Of a stretch of DNA of 41,220 bases, positions 19,101-26,015 are shown in pieces. The stretch's first letter is position 1. The number at the start of each line of letters is the position of its first letter. Where the stretch lies: NCBI GenBank assembly GCA_001460835.1, contig CYKH01000047.1, forward strand, positions 1 to 41,220, read 5' to 3'. The position numbers and the translations under genes are program-made. Below the pieces are notes generated by a model that was not told the origin of the DNA, did no database searches, and saw only the letters and a list, made by a program, of their open reading frames with translations. Source of the DNA: Bodo saltans (taxonomy: Eukaryota > Euglenozoa > Kinetoplastea > Eubodonida > Bodonidae).

Positions 19101-19224
19101 GAAGCATATTCCTCAAGCATCCACGTGTTTCAACCACGTATCGACACCATTGTATTCCACGGTGGAGATTTGGGTCACGAAGCTTCGCCAAGCAATCAGC
19201 TGCCAGGACATGGAACTCGCTTGA
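10129..19224 (+). CDS. Giant HECT-type E3 ubiquitin ligase with SPRY-like and ZZ domains
   Basis: A 3031-residue protein that would transfer ubiquitin through a thioester intermediate. The HECT domain occupies about residues 2675-3028. It begins around DAGGPYSQVW, continues through the N-lobe (FFGAIMGYLL), and ends in a C-lobe with ASTCFNHVS, where Cys3000 (codon 19126-19128) is the predicted catalytic cysteine. Upstream are several SPRY-like segments (about 611-748, 891-1038, 1288-1444 and 2414-2538; the first and last are the clearest). A ZZ zinc finger lies at about 1461-1509 (CDGC, CNEC, CTAC, then His). A helical module ending KYGPEP lies near 1827-1884. SPRY and ZZ modules usually bind proteins, so this is plausibly a scaffold-type ligase of the very large HECTD/HERC kind; exact orthology is unclear. 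Start: the first ATG in the frame, 30 bases after an AG acceptor; the frame is open upstream without an ATG. Confidence 0.88.
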   Translation: MLGHLLLENHRQGLEQIQGLSAVVDVETLSSEAVARTLDDVAILKFVEKVDGSKESIPLLPSTEQPSNERLASVTTAVLSKCFVNQTGWFSVEEIQAQPLELDLQCVDVDAIIACGLRSIVDFVPSVMESVKLDRCSTKSACEVLSRCVAESREGEGSNDFASACSENEQESTIALWKIFRSLAHGGSHSAMSLLDLAKHLLRRHQSDEQSVDRPNRTIEVRRETVLRVKFPSDEENRSALWRIVLATPQCVKCTTLLTLETLEGDVAVVDTTEGQPLANILNVANPTCTFRGEAVISGVGCHSLKLNTVTTLEGDSLSWLDHQREAAKICMRQIAAQLIRSAYGQPMTSLCPFFEGCSAPSTLEVELPSWLQLRSDDWQRRIFPAVHSALRTCASEESVASYLKRRWRLDWVSMFQGDGNEQLRVELFALCEEVRKRCGSSVGSSDPAVASKTLQRWVRDRVTPSQLGDAIAQSEENFTVMDTVLSICETDMETSEIVLKCWTNAVSLSEMWSIVEGNSKLKTTHLRERFFSLFTQCSCELRQEILGQHTIDPSFLEAILRQGPVSIASGFEKAFNTFFTTVAGVRIIQASAGISEIERTSGTVCLKAIHSIPVDEPTTSYFEMTLGARNIKRSLIGFCCPQDSIEAGGIVRAEVLKRSWFLDSSAKAPHFIAFGSGDIVGVGVKFERSPQGMARFIWATLNGTIVFSSPLELPQLRDGSSSVTSIVPFVSWDATDRSNVSVNFGDPAFSKSSRNTSRNLLALAAQDPRLHAAVLDAMDKDNLCAKSVTELARSKELTGANASRLFQMIVEAPRNSATLVHAAATLLERGCAMENASVVNSVLSARNEPLIESVTFCPHWVNSSEESSQIIGPTVTVNEQQFLAHAVGTAIPSRGKCTFSVFIGYQGTEQKQVQNFGQFYLGVTALSAVQLSTSSWSESAIPSVWGVHSIASAQLRHCNDSAFAGDNYTFSANSVVTIEVDREGGTMSLRRSGKLFSHVFVGIPQDVELFPFVQLVDEKTSATLLPGVCSATISAEDALESAQVRIYRALLCSNETEKIVAKFLEECFLGRRPLSTALRIIGAEPWEVNVSAVEMPHCTKQTGVLIDVDPLTKQACLSINGVEKWFPLQHVNKVFVGEAAREPPHPLQDDEGDDAVMRVSTQNFNSSALSFVAKSALAGIEKWNFQHLRLSQLIGEEMRCRQLIEVEASNASSTMESVTSISSFKSLLATNRGLMSAVLQNAGIPSTHTFNPTMMSPQLRLPKHYRGKLVISPAAASKDSASCFTAIANEAINANGISNVRVRVEFDWMGLLALGTYPMSDGLYVGLCSEQFSHGYPVDFARLSPAQAWAVTSFDSKEWHLPNSCRLPTSANQIFSGDVLRLQVNREKGTLEVFRTPKGKSEASLGILFRDLPKGENLFPFVRISSARTAVLFLPEAAVLPRPIASQSRFAVSLKSKTHSCDGCLNQLVHSSIEAPNWYRCNECLDFDLCTACFQGHFHCGHTFTHMRLSSFIPSALLDARHLTSGAEVEICAAPLFPIRVENATFDNRSVRVTVNPDRSAFKTSGGVWGVIRKATSPVEIAAVFTSSTGSRDHRVIAGLAPLSLVENITLDELVALVTSPQRPRNIALFSSDSVWVEHTGSLIEVLVRGQCSTWQVGDLVAFQVAKDLTSIEVVKNGIACRKFSESKLWKQDDALAFFMITDGSSKVDLEVTTQQTPIMTGKIGELDSTRNTFRITNGVANRWCHRSQLTLPLEPIKQHSLLRDGLQVYLPQKSSNQFLPCVVVSSGDVDDPIRVHNGSEAFVTSLDSIFVPKFVNLARDPDDEHMYPDAKRRLRRYYAQYAPSKSEDDMDKAIELYTKRSSLKKMWEDLEKKYGPEPPLQIVLPPAQLVSECGIAVKDVLPLIHLLHLLLRFSESEVLRAALDSQDIVPLAPLLDFLSSQQLPAGDDNVAKWLHHIRVREGDTSRVTFDDIAPGDDSHELASVAVPPPLSAVNAGVALEGVYSGNWESQSLGLSFGVVVDNNRATIEFKRAGQVRAGAYRVEFPISSSAWNQSSQQLRLGLGAPDDTDAYAIFTLMCGDRFSKKCTVPLVLQQEEHAMFEGTWNPRRQLFEGEWRLTSGHRGHGELSPQTSSVKSAWNLPAPITVRDLTASPLVAATKSSDVSAIFGKTVAFLAMRLRLEWVEACLSNQSPSRLLRELAHSLPSAGIKKIIHTVTQLPQPAQLALFHRALWLSAQAGVDFHERVTAARIVTHLAPSYPDHYWSAVHALVSSVLLQWNSLDLLDTLGQLTKLVPTDQRQNLATAVAPLYHHLASVIAGPFADATYLSLAMEIFRPVVDSMNLDAFPVKGLELLADVAESMQQGRPLPLCLETWTESSELPLKWSPCGESSVLRGQLLVVGTVWSPLPPTTSEATYFEATCSENHVSIGCCSASDIASAATDDKNKKYGPQLGFAATSISFDGTCVYVNSKATRCGYAMIHGNETLGALVHVAEGWIQFSVNGEVAGRFPLPCNADHRAVVRCTTTPNEGCSLRSTPERLLSLPTGAKPLHGRLEDCSNAYSAASRSTITDHASLQQWADLVNDPQQRALSECFQRTLPFVDLSISAERGGLMQHFSTLKRMILPSLRKELAFIPPLETVERRSLPQVAVKWFELFSHHDRETEEALSRTVLSQLLRQLGNSAAAMQKDPMFVTALMMSESKHTPIDAGGPYSQVWSLVAEELMTDGSDATTTTATKDDGLSENSTTTDDVGAPAAGPKQKFHRNPLFTFGASAKGKVLVPERRCSSPQHLQLFTFFGAIMGYLLRSKRCLAVELSPIVWKHLTEEPLTATDFIDGVDASLQTSLQDDDFLESSDAEVVFPGLDARYHEMVSLNPTTTRRAAAEWALSHSLDKQLHAIREGFWSTLPRSTSRLLLPSELALKVCGEPFPSWEQLQLSITLTMPEAHQDMFWAAMKQLSPAEWSGFFYFASAQRRFPLSRKISVTPTQQSEKHIPQASTCFNHVSTPLYSTVEIWVTKLRQAISCQDMELA
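14512..14655 (+). other. ZZ-type zinc finger within the HECT ligase
   Basis: Encodes CDGC, then WYRCNEC, DLCTAC and two histidines in HFHCGHTF. The spacing matches the ZZ zinc-binding domain found in mind bomb, dystrophin and HERC2. It sits between SPRY-like segments. The motif is clear; its ligand is unknown. Confidence 0.8.
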
Positions 19225-19500
19225 GCGACAACTACGAAAGTCACATCCGGAACAAAAAAACAAACACAAACAGCATCAAAAAACGAAGCAACAACCAAAA
19301 TATGAAAACAAACGAAAACAAAGCGCAACCTATTTCACCCCAACTATCGCACACTGCTTGAACGACACTCATTAACGACTATTCAAGGTATTTTATCTCA
19401 CTTTACATTTGAATGTGACACTTCGTTCATAGCGCTGTGCGTTCTTTTTATTTCTCTACAACTGAAAAATAGGAAGGAAGGAAATTGAACCACCATCTTT
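19225..19500 (+). promoter_or_regulatory. Intergenic region, A-rich 3' UTR then T-rich leader
   Basis: The first part (about 19250-19325) is strongly A-rich and reads as a 3' untranslated region. It is followed by a T-rich stretch (about 19387-19455) and several AG dinucleotides before the ATG at 19501. No RNA gene or hairpin stands out. Confidence 0.3.
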
Positions 19501-22500
19501 ATGGCGCACCACTCACCGAAGCCCTTCAAGAGTACCACTGAGCTGCGTCAACACGAAGTGGTTGTTGATCCTTTTGTACAATGGAGGAAGGGCAACCGAG
19601 CGCAGCTTGTGTCATCGGTGAGTCAATCGTTACGATTAGCCGGCGCAGCGACTGCATCCTCCGATGTGTCGCATCTGACGGATGCATCTGTGTTTCAGGT
19701 GGGTCGTAGTGCTCAGGTCGTTACCGTTGCGGTGGAGTCCCCGCTGACAGCATCCACTCCATTAGTAAAACCGTCATCACCGACCACGTCCCAAGCGATG
19801 CTGTACGACACTGCCGCCCGCCAAGAGCGCGTGAGAAGGCGAGCTCTTCAAAATTCGCCTATTCAGATTGTGGAACGCTTCCAGGACATCGGGCCATGCG
19901 CGATGCCAGGTGCTGTCGTCCGTATGATGCAGGAGGCGGCGGAGAACGGTCCTCTGTCCCAGCGAGCGCCCCCTATTCCAGACTCCTGGAAATCAGACCG
20001 CAGCGTAGCGTCATTTGACCGCACAAAGCCTCCGTCACGTGCAGACGCCATCTCCGTGGGCCGTGCCATGCAGTTGATGCACCGCATCGTCGATGACGTG
20101 TACACGTCTGAAGAAGCACAAGGATCCAGTGGGCTTGCGCTGTCGGTGTCGTGCATCAGTGCGGAGTCGTTGCGTAGCTTACTACCAGAGCCGAAGCTGC
20201 CTGGAGGTCTCAGTAGTGTTCTGCAGGGTCTCGAAACACAGTGGGTGCTTGAGCATCTTTCGATTGTTGACATTGGATTTGCTGAGCTCATTCGGCAAGT
20301 GAAGGTGCAATGTGTGGAGCGAGGAGCGTTGCTGAACTACGTGCGAGAAACTCTCTTTGACTACTTGGCCGACTTCCTTAGCTCGGAACGTGGGCGTGAA
20401 GAGCAGATTGCGATCAAAGAAGAGGAGCTTCGCTCTGCGTCTTCACGATTTGACGAAACGTGCGATGAGCTCGCCATCGCCAAGAAAACTATTCTCGAGC
20501 TCGAGACGGAAGTCCATCGCCTGGAAACACTTCAAAAGTACACCATCGCTAAACATATTCGTGACAAGCAGCGGCTCACTCGCCGTCATGAGCACCGAAG
20601 TGAAGTCGCTGGTCGTCGCAAGAACAGTGTTACTCACTCCAGCAGTGATCATCACGACGATGACGATAGCGACGAGGGGAGCGACGAGAACGACGACACC
20701 CTTGCGCAACTTGTGCGACAAAAGCGGGAGCAAGAGCCCAAGGTCCGCCGAGCGTCCATGGCCAACCCGATGGTGGTGCCAAACAGTTTGCAGCATGTGA
20801 GGCAGCGAGCGCGGATTCGTGTTGCGGAGTCCATGGACGTTGCTGTTATGACCGATCCTGTGTTCTTCCGCACCAAGGCGTTTGAGCCGGATGCAGCGAA
20901 GATTGACACGCCACTCCCTCCGTCTCCAGTAGTTCGGCCCCCTCGTCGTGAAAGATTGGCGTCTGTTTCTATCGCGAAAAATGTCTCACACAACTACACA
21001 CAGACAGACCCACCAACTCCTGCTCACACAATGCTTAGTCGTACAACGAGTGATGCGGTGGACGCAGCTCACCGAAGTGCGGCGGCGCCGGATTCGTCGG
21101 CAACAGCCTTGACTCTAGAACCAACAGCGCCACTGTCACGTCGCCCGAGCATTATGAGCAGTATGCAGCCACGAGTGACAACCGAAGAAATTCGTCGCCG
21201 CATTTCCGTCGCAAAAACAAAACCGGCAAGATTGACTGCCGTCAATGCCGGCGTCCAAGCCACCGCGTCAATGTTTGAGATAGGTGTTCAGAACGTTGCG
21301 TCCGTGAACTCAACAGGCACTCAATCTTCGGTACTTCTACAGATGCACGTGGGCGGGTTAATGCAACAATCTGTCACACCGATTCAAACCTCGCTCCCAG
21401 AGGTTTACTCTGGTAGCACAAGTGGCACGGCGGAGGATTTCAAGCTGCAGGGGAACCCCTCGAACAGAGGACAACAACCCATGACTCCCGGGGCAGGGAG
21501 CAGTTTGTTGCGCTCACGGTCTCCCTCGGATCACACTGGCGCTCTTTCACGAGTCAAGAGTCCACTTCAGAGCCGCGTGTCGCCACACCGTACATCTCCC
21601 GTTGAGGTAGTCACGTCGCCCCAACGACAAAAGCATGTTTCTCCCACACAAACCAACGCTGCAGGAACAGCAGCGAAGCAAAGCAAATCTAACCCACCAA
21701 TGGCAACCAAAACTCCCACGAAGGCGCTACCCTCTCCATCCCCAACATCCATTCACCCAAAGCCTGCGTCCCCGTCCACGCGTCAAGTGAGTTCTCTGCC
21801 CTCCCCAAGCACCACAACGTCAACTCCAAGCACCACAACGTCATCGCCTCACTTGGTGAGACCAGCGATGACGACACAACATACCCAAACAACCATCACG
21901 CTCCATGAGCCACTGCCAACCGCACCAACTGCCGTTGTTCAGTCGAATGCAATCGCCTCCAAGTTTGTGGAGACAATGACGGGTAACAACAACTCAAAGA
22001 CAACGGGTGGTGGGCAGAAGCGCTTGGCGGGACTCGTCAAGCCGTTGATCGAGGGCGAGCTCTTATCCACCCCATCGTCCTCCGTCTACGCCTTAGGTTC
22101 GACGAAGACGTCTGGGCAACGGTTCCGGAACCTCAAATGGATGCTAGGGTCCATTTCAGAAGTGTACATGTCCGCAACAGCCTCAAAGTTTGGTCCCGGA
22201 GGGGACGCAGCGACGCTACTCGTGAAACATTTCAGGACAAAGTACGGCTTCGAGAAAGTCGCCGATGGGTACGCCAAGGACTTCATCACCACTCTCGACG
22301 CGATGCTCTCTGCATCCTCATCCGCCACGCCTGGCGGAGGCCAGCAGGAGGGCGGTGACGTCAGCACTATGAGCAGTATGGGACGGTACCCGATCAACGA
22401 TGACACCGACACCATCACCATGCATCGAAGAATCTTTACGTACTTGCAGTTTTGCGTCCTGCATGCCGGGCAGAACTGTGAGGGGCTGGACAAGGACCCT

Positions 22501-23043
22501 GCGTTCCACAGCAAGGCGTTCTTGTTCTACTTGTACATTCTCGACGCGATGCGGACGAAGGGAGGGAAGGGGCTCACGAAGGACCTCAGTGATTCGACAA
22601 GTGTGCGGTTGTCACCAAAATTTATTCTCACGACGTTGGAGTCGGCGCTGAAGGACAATTTGCCGCGAGCTGCGTTGGACTTGTTCCTCCTCGCCGTGCA
22701 AGGCGCGATGGTGCAGGAGGTGGGATCCGACCGCGGCGTTCCTACATTGGCGCTGCCAGCAACCCATCCCACTCTTCAGCTTCCAGACTACGCCGAGCTT
22801 CAGCCCTTCGCGAAGCCAACAGTGCCTGATGAGCTGAATGTCGACGCCACAGGTGCTTGGGACTTGGACGTGCTGTTGGAGGTGCTTGTCCGTGGGTACG
22901 ACACTGTAGTGCGCTCCCTTAGTGTGGTTGGGCAGCGGACCGAGGCACGATTAGTACACCCGAATGGGCCCGTCATGACAACCGTTGTCGTGTGGAACGG
23001 AGGACCGGAGGTGGCAACCACAACACAACACCCCTCCGCCTAA
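19501..23043 (+). CDS. Unknown coiled-coil protein with TQT motifs
   Basis: A 1180-residue protein starting at a clear ATG and ending with TAA at 23041-23043. Residues ~295-370 form a charged coiled coil (EEEL, LELETEVHRLETL), followed by a His/Asp/Glu-rich acidic patch near 380-400. The middle (about 450-820) is low-complexity, rich in Ser, Pro and Thr with many SP sites. It includes several TQT-type motifs (YTQTDP, SPTQTN, QHTQTT, and the weaker TGTQSS), a pattern typical of short linear sites that bind the dynein light chain LC8. The last ~300 residues look folded and helical. The overall layout recalls cytoskeletal or flagellar proteins, but I recognise no family; this is inference only. 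Confidence 0.8.
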   Translation: MAHHSPKPFKSTTELRQHEVVVDPFVQWRKGNRAQLVSSVSQSLRLAGAATASSDVSHLTDASVFQVGRSAQVVTVAVESPLTASTPLVKPSSPTTSQAMLYDTAARQERVRRRALQNSPIQIVERFQDIGPCAMPGAVVRMMQEAAENGPLSQRAPPIPDSWKSDRSVASFDRTKPPSRADAISVGRAMQLMHRIVDDVYTSEEAQGSSGLALSVSCISAESLRSLLPEPKLPGGLSSVLQGLETQWVLEHLSIVDIGFAELIRQVKVQCVERGALLNYVRETLFDYLADFLSSERGREEQIAIKEEELRSASSRFDETCDELAIAKKTILELETEVHRLETLQKYTIAKHIRDKQRLTRRHEHRSEVAGRRKNSVTHSSSDHHDDDDSDEGSDENDDTLAQLVRQKREQEPKVRRASMANPMVVPNSLQHVRQRARIRVAESMDVAVMTDPVFFRTKAFEPDAAKIDTPLPPSPVVRPPRRERLASVSIAKNVSHNYTQTDPPTPAHTMLSRTTSDAVDAAHRSAAAPDSSATALTLEPTAPLSRRPSIMSSMQPRVTTEEIRRRISVAKTKPARLTAVNAGVQATASMFEIGVQNVASVNSTGTQSSVLLQMHVGGLMQQSVTPIQTSLPEVYSGSTSGTAEDFKLQGNPSNRGQQPMTPGAGSSLLRSRSPSDHTGALSRVKSPLQSRVSPHRTSPVEVVTSPQRQKHVSPTQTNAAGTAAKQSKSNPPMATKTPTKALPSPSPTSIHPKPASPSTRQVSSLPSPSTTTSTPSTTTSSPHLVRPAMTTQHTQTTITLHEPLPTAPTAVVQSNAIASKFVETMTGNNNSKTTGGGQKRLAGLVKPLIEGELLSTPSSSVYALGSTKTSGQRFRNLKWMLGSISEVYMSATASKFGPGGDAATLLVKHFRTKYGFEKVADGYAKDFITTLDAMLSASSSATPGGGQQEGGDVSTMSSMGRYPINDDTDTITMHRRIFTYLQFCVLHAGQNCEGLDKDPAFHSKAFLFYLYILDAMRTKGGKGLTKDLSDSTSVRLSPKFILTTLESALKDNLPRAALDLFLLAVQGAMVQEVGSDRGVPTLALPATHPTLQLPDYAELQPFAKPTVPDELNVDATGAWDLDVLLEVLVRGYDTVVRSLSVVGQRTEARLVHPNGPVMTTVVVWNGGPEVATTTQHPSA
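21805..21846 (+). repeat. Two-copy 21-bp tandem repeat
   Basis: Two near-identical 21-base units (21805-21825 and 21826-21846) in the Ser/Pro/Thr-rich part of the coiled-coil protein, encoding PSTTTST then PSTTTSS. It keeps the frame and is probably replication-slippage expansion in a disordered segment. Confidence 0.8.
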
Positions 23044-23086
23044 ATATGAATGAGGAAGCAGGAAAGTCTCACGCCGAACGCACTTA

Positions 23087-23102
23087 GTGTGTGTGTGTGT
23101 GT
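23087..23102 (+). repeat. (GT)8 dinucleotide repeat
   Basis: Eight GT units in the spacer downstream of the coiled-coil gene, in what is probably its 3' UTR. It is a simple microsatellite of a kind common in kinetoplastid intergenic DNA. Confidence 0.85.
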
Positions 23103-23305
23103 TCAAATGTTGTAGTGTAGTGTACCACCACCCACACGCTTCCTGATACCGCGCTGCTCTTATGATTGACCTTCCAACTTCATATGACTTCTTGCATTTG
23201 GTTGTTTTTGAGTGGTATCATCATTCGCTGTGGTGCAGTAGAGTAAGACCTGAGAGTAGAGGTTCCATCATCACACCACACAGTGTTTACAGTTCTTTTA
23301 GACAA

Positions 23306-23719
23306 ATGCTCGGTTCCGTACAACGCTCCTTGTTTAGATTTATCGGCGGCTACGCCATTGTGGACTTGTATTCCAACGCAGTGCGGGTGGATACGCCTGT
23401 TGTGGTGACACAACAGAAGAAAGGCTGGTTTTCCAGCAGCAAGTCTGCCACCGTTGTCCCCCCACAGCCCCGTCAATTTGAAGAGGATACCATTCGTGGC
23501 GATGTGGAGGCGTGGATCGATGACAACCAGATCCTTGCCCTCGGGTTGGTGAGCTTGACTGTTCTCGGAGGCGGCCCGATGGCTCTGGCAGGGGCAGCCA
23601 CAAGTATCGTGTTTGATGGAGAGGATGGCACGGAGCGGTACATTACTCTGAAAGATGATGTGCTGGACTGGTGGGAAGGTTCAGGTGCGCAGATGCCACA
23701 GGTACCCCTCAAAAAGTAG
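23306..23719 (+). CDS. Small unknown protein with a hydrophobic segment
   Basis: 137 codons from the ATG at 23306 to TAG at 23717-23719. The frame is open further upstream to an ATG at 23162, but that part reads poorly as protein. Two T-rich runs ending in AG (about 23292-23303) sit just before 23306, so the shorter start is preferred. The protein has a central hydrophobic, Gly/Ala-rich stretch (ILALGLVSLTVLGGG onwards) that could be a membrane segment, a preceding WFSSSKS basic/polar patch and an acidic, Trp-containing C-terminal region. I recognise no family. It sits between the coiled-coil gene and a cyclophilin. Confidence 0.55.
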   Translation: MLGSVQRSLFRFIGGYAIVDLYSNAVRVDTPVVVTQQKKGWFSSSKSATVVPPQPRQFEEDTIRGDVEAWIDDNQILALGLVSLTVLGGGPMALAGAATSIVFDGEDGTERYITLKDDVLDWWEGSGAQMPQVPLKK

Positions 23720-23944
23720 CTTCACACTAGCAGAGCTCCCTCTTTCACCCACGCACCAGTGCCCCAAAGTCTCTCCCTCTTACTCCCCTCACTCTTTTTG
23801 AACTGTCGTTTGACGCTTACACACAACACAACACGTTTTTACTTGCATGCTCTTCAACACAATAATACACGATCAACACAGCAATGCGTCGAGACTAATG
23901 TATTGTACCTTTTCTTCTGTGGCACACTGTGCGGATCTGAAATG

Positions 23945-23998
23945 ATTTTTTTTCTTTTGCACCTTTCCTCTTTCACCCCGTCAAGTAGAACAGGTTAG
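23945..23998 (+). promoter_or_regulatory. Candidate trans-splice acceptor for the cyclophilin gene
   Basis: A long T/C-rich run followed by CAG (23991-23993) and TAG (23996-23998) immediately before the ATG at 23999. If the last AG were used the leader would have no bases before the start codon, so one of the earlier AGs (about 23983-23993) is more likely. Confidence 0.45.
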
Positions 23999-24913
23999 AT
24001 GTCCCGTGAGTCGCTTTCTGTTGTCGGTTTTATCGATGACGCTGTGTTCCAACAATGCACCGAGGCAGCTGCCTACCTCAACAAAGAGTACAACGACCAG
24101 TACAACATCACGGTGAAGCATCTCCTGCCGTTAGAGTTTGAAACTCTCAGGAGTGAACTTTTGAGGACAGGAGGTATTTGTGAAGAGGACGGTGACGTCG
24201 CAGCGTTGAGGGTGCTGGTAGTGGATGTAGATCAGAAAGCAGTCACCGGCGTGGCGTTCATTCAACGTGTGCTCAGGACCAGCGACTTCCGCCTTTTCGA
24301 CCTCCCTGATAGCGACCCCAACTCGTACAGAGCACTGGCGATCCAAAGCTACAAGAATAGTCTGCGTGCACGAGGAAACGTGTACACGTGGATCTCGGTG
24401 AAGATCAATGATATCCCTCAACCTAGAATTGTGTTCGAACTGTTCGGCAAGAAGCTTCCTCGCACCGTCGCGAACTTTGTGCATCTGTGCAAAGGCGACT
24501 TGCCCGATACTACCGATGAGAGCAAGAATAAGGTGAAGCTCTCGTACAAGGGTAGCCAGTTCTTCCGCATCGTCCAGGGTGGGTGGGTGCAGGCGGGAGA
24601 CATTGTGCCTCCCTACAAGGGCAACAGTGGGTACAGTTGCTACGGCCCCTCGTTCCCTGATGAGTCGTTTGACATTCCCCATGATGCCAAGGGCACCTTA
24701 GGCATGTGCAACGACGGCGAGGGCACTAATGCATCCGCGTTCTACATCACACTTTCCCGATGCAGCTGGATGAATCGAAGCTACGTTGCCTTTGGCCGAG
24801 TGGTTGAGGGACTCTCCACGCTGGACGCCATCGCTGCAGTGGAGACGCGCCACAACCAAGCTCCTGCAGTTCCAGTAGTCATTGAGGATTGTGGTGAGGT
24901 CAGCTTAGATTAG
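23999..24913 (+). CDS. Cyclophilin-type peptidyl-prolyl isomerase, PPIL6-like
   Basis: A 304-residue protein. Residues ~125-304 are a cyclophilin domain: VYTWISVKI, then RIVFELFGKKLPRTVANF, FFRIVQGGWVQAGD, GTNASAFYITL, SWMNRSYVAFGRV. The catalytic-type arginine (FFRI) and the cyclosporin-contact tryptophan (CSWMN) are present. The histidine usually found before the VFGKV motif is a tyrosine (RSYVAFG), so activity may be reduced. The first ~125 residues are an extension with no cyclophilin character. Length and layout resemble human PPIL6 (also ~310 residues with a C-terminal cyclophilin domain), a protein associated with ciliated cells; that orthology is an inference. The start is a clear ATG directly after a pyrimidine tract and AG. 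Confidence 0.85.
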   Translation: MSRESLSVVGFIDDAVFQQCTEAAAYLNKEYNDQYNITVKHLLPLEFETLRSELLRTGGICEEDGDVAALRVLVVDVDQKAVTGVAFIQRVLRTSDFRLFDLPDSDPNSYRALAIQSYKNSLRARGNVYTWISVKINDIPQPRIVFELFGKKLPRTVANFVHLCKGDLPDTTDESKNKVKLSYKGSQFFRIVQGGWVQAGDIVPPYKGNSGYSCYGPSFPDESFDIPHDAKGTLGMCNDGEGTNASAFYITLSRCSWMNRSYVAFGRVVEGLSTLDAIAAVETRHNQAPAVPVVIEDCGEVSLD

Positions 24914-25160
24914 TTTCAGCATTGAGTGCACATGACAAGAAAGATGTACAAGAAAAAGGAACTTGAAATGAGGGTGAATGTGTATGTACTTTGTTGTGAT
25001 ATCTCCAAAGCAATGATCAAGTGCTGTATTGATTTTGTGAGACTGCTCCAGTATCCCCTCCTTTGTTCCTCATTTCACTACTGTCAGTGAGTGCGCAGTA
25101 AGTGCAGTGAGTTTTTTGCAACACAAGTTCATCAACTACCACCTTGGGGGGAGTCCGAAG

Positions 25161-25859
25161 ATGAGCTCCAAGAGTGCCGATGAAAGCTGCAAGAAACTCG
25201 TAGCTTTGGGGTTCAGTAAAACCAAAGCACAAAAAGCACTGAAGGACTGTGGCAACTTGTTCAACAAAGCAAAAGAAATGTTGGAGAGACAACAACAGCA
25301 GGCTGAAAAGGAAGTCCAACAAAGCGAACTCATCAAGAAGAAACAACAAGAAGACGAAGAACGCAAGAAGCTGGAGGCCGACCTCAGAGCACTTGGCCTC
25401 ACCCCCGCATCCGCTCACCAGCAACCATCGAAGGAGGCCAAGCGCCAGCATCCGTGCATCGTTCAGTACAAAAGCTGTCGGTATGGAAAATTCTGCCTGT
25501 TGAAGGAACTTCCAGGCGATGTCTGCATTAGCCATTTCAACAGCTCGTGCATCTACGGCAGTGCTTGCAGGAATCGACACAGTATTGACGGCGTGGATAT
25601 TAGGCATTACGTGCCCAACGCACCAAACGCACCTCCTCAAGACGACGGCGTCGTGCACGTTCAGGACGATGGTGGTGTTGTTGTGGCGACGGAGGTTCGA
25701 GGCGGCATTGTTCTCGCTGACGTCACCTACCCCTCAGGGCACCGCCCGGTAGTGGAGGGCAGGCAACTTGCACAGGCACCTGAGTACATGTGGAACGCAG
25801 TGCCACCGAGGCTACGCAGGATGTCGCTGGGTGACGTTCGTGGTCGCAGTACCCTGTGA
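25161..25859 (+). CDS. UBA and CCCH zinc-finger protein
   Basis: A 232-residue protein. Residues ~5-42 form a UBA-like ubiquitin-binding domain (KKLVALGFSKTKAQKAL), followed by a Gln/Lys/Glu-rich helix to ~75. A zinc-finger block at 97-140 has C99-x6-C106-x5-C112 with Glu where the fourth ligand would be, then a complete C122-x7-C130-x5-C136-x3-H140 finger. CCCH fingers of this type usually bind RNA. The C-terminal third is low-complexity. Start: the first ATG of a frame open from 25107. The frame ends with TGA at 25857-25859, and the same frame stays open into the next gene, which carries a closely similar zinc-finger block. The two may be a split gene or a tandem pair; see findings. Confidence 0.8.
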   Translation: MSSKSADESCKKLVALGFSKTKAQKALKDCGNLFNKAKEMLERQQQQAEKEVQQSELIKKKQQEDEERKKLEADLRALGLTPASAHQQPSKEAKRQHPCIVQYKSCRYGKFCLLKELPGDVCISHFNSSCIYGSACRNRHSIDGVDIRHYVPNAPNAPPQDDGVVHVQDDGGVVVATEVRGGIVLADVTYPSGHRPVVEGRQLAQAPEYMWNAVPPRLRRMSLGDVRGRSTL

Positions 25860-26015
25860 CGTCTCCCTCCTCTCCCCCGTGGGTGCGGCAAAGAGCTAAA
25901 TCGATCCGTTGTCGCGCCCCGACGGCATAGGTCGTTACGGCGAGTTTTCCACGCTAGTCGCCTTCGTGGGGTCGTTCGTCAAGAGAAGGCTGTGCGGTAC
26001 GGCGAGCCTGGCTTC

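Noticed and set aside
19014-19361. 115-codon + strand ORF at the 3' end of the HECT gene
   Set aside because: It overlaps the HECT C-lobe in another frame and runs into an A-rich UTR giving Asn/Lys-rich peptide.
23162-23305. Upstream ATG of the small membrane-type protein
   Set aside because: The extra 48 codons read poorly and two T-rich AG acceptors occur just before the ATG at 23306, so the longer form is less likely, though not excluded.
24131-24682. 183-codon ORF on the minus strand
   Set aside because: Antisense to the cyclophilin gene, whose own frame has clear family motifs.
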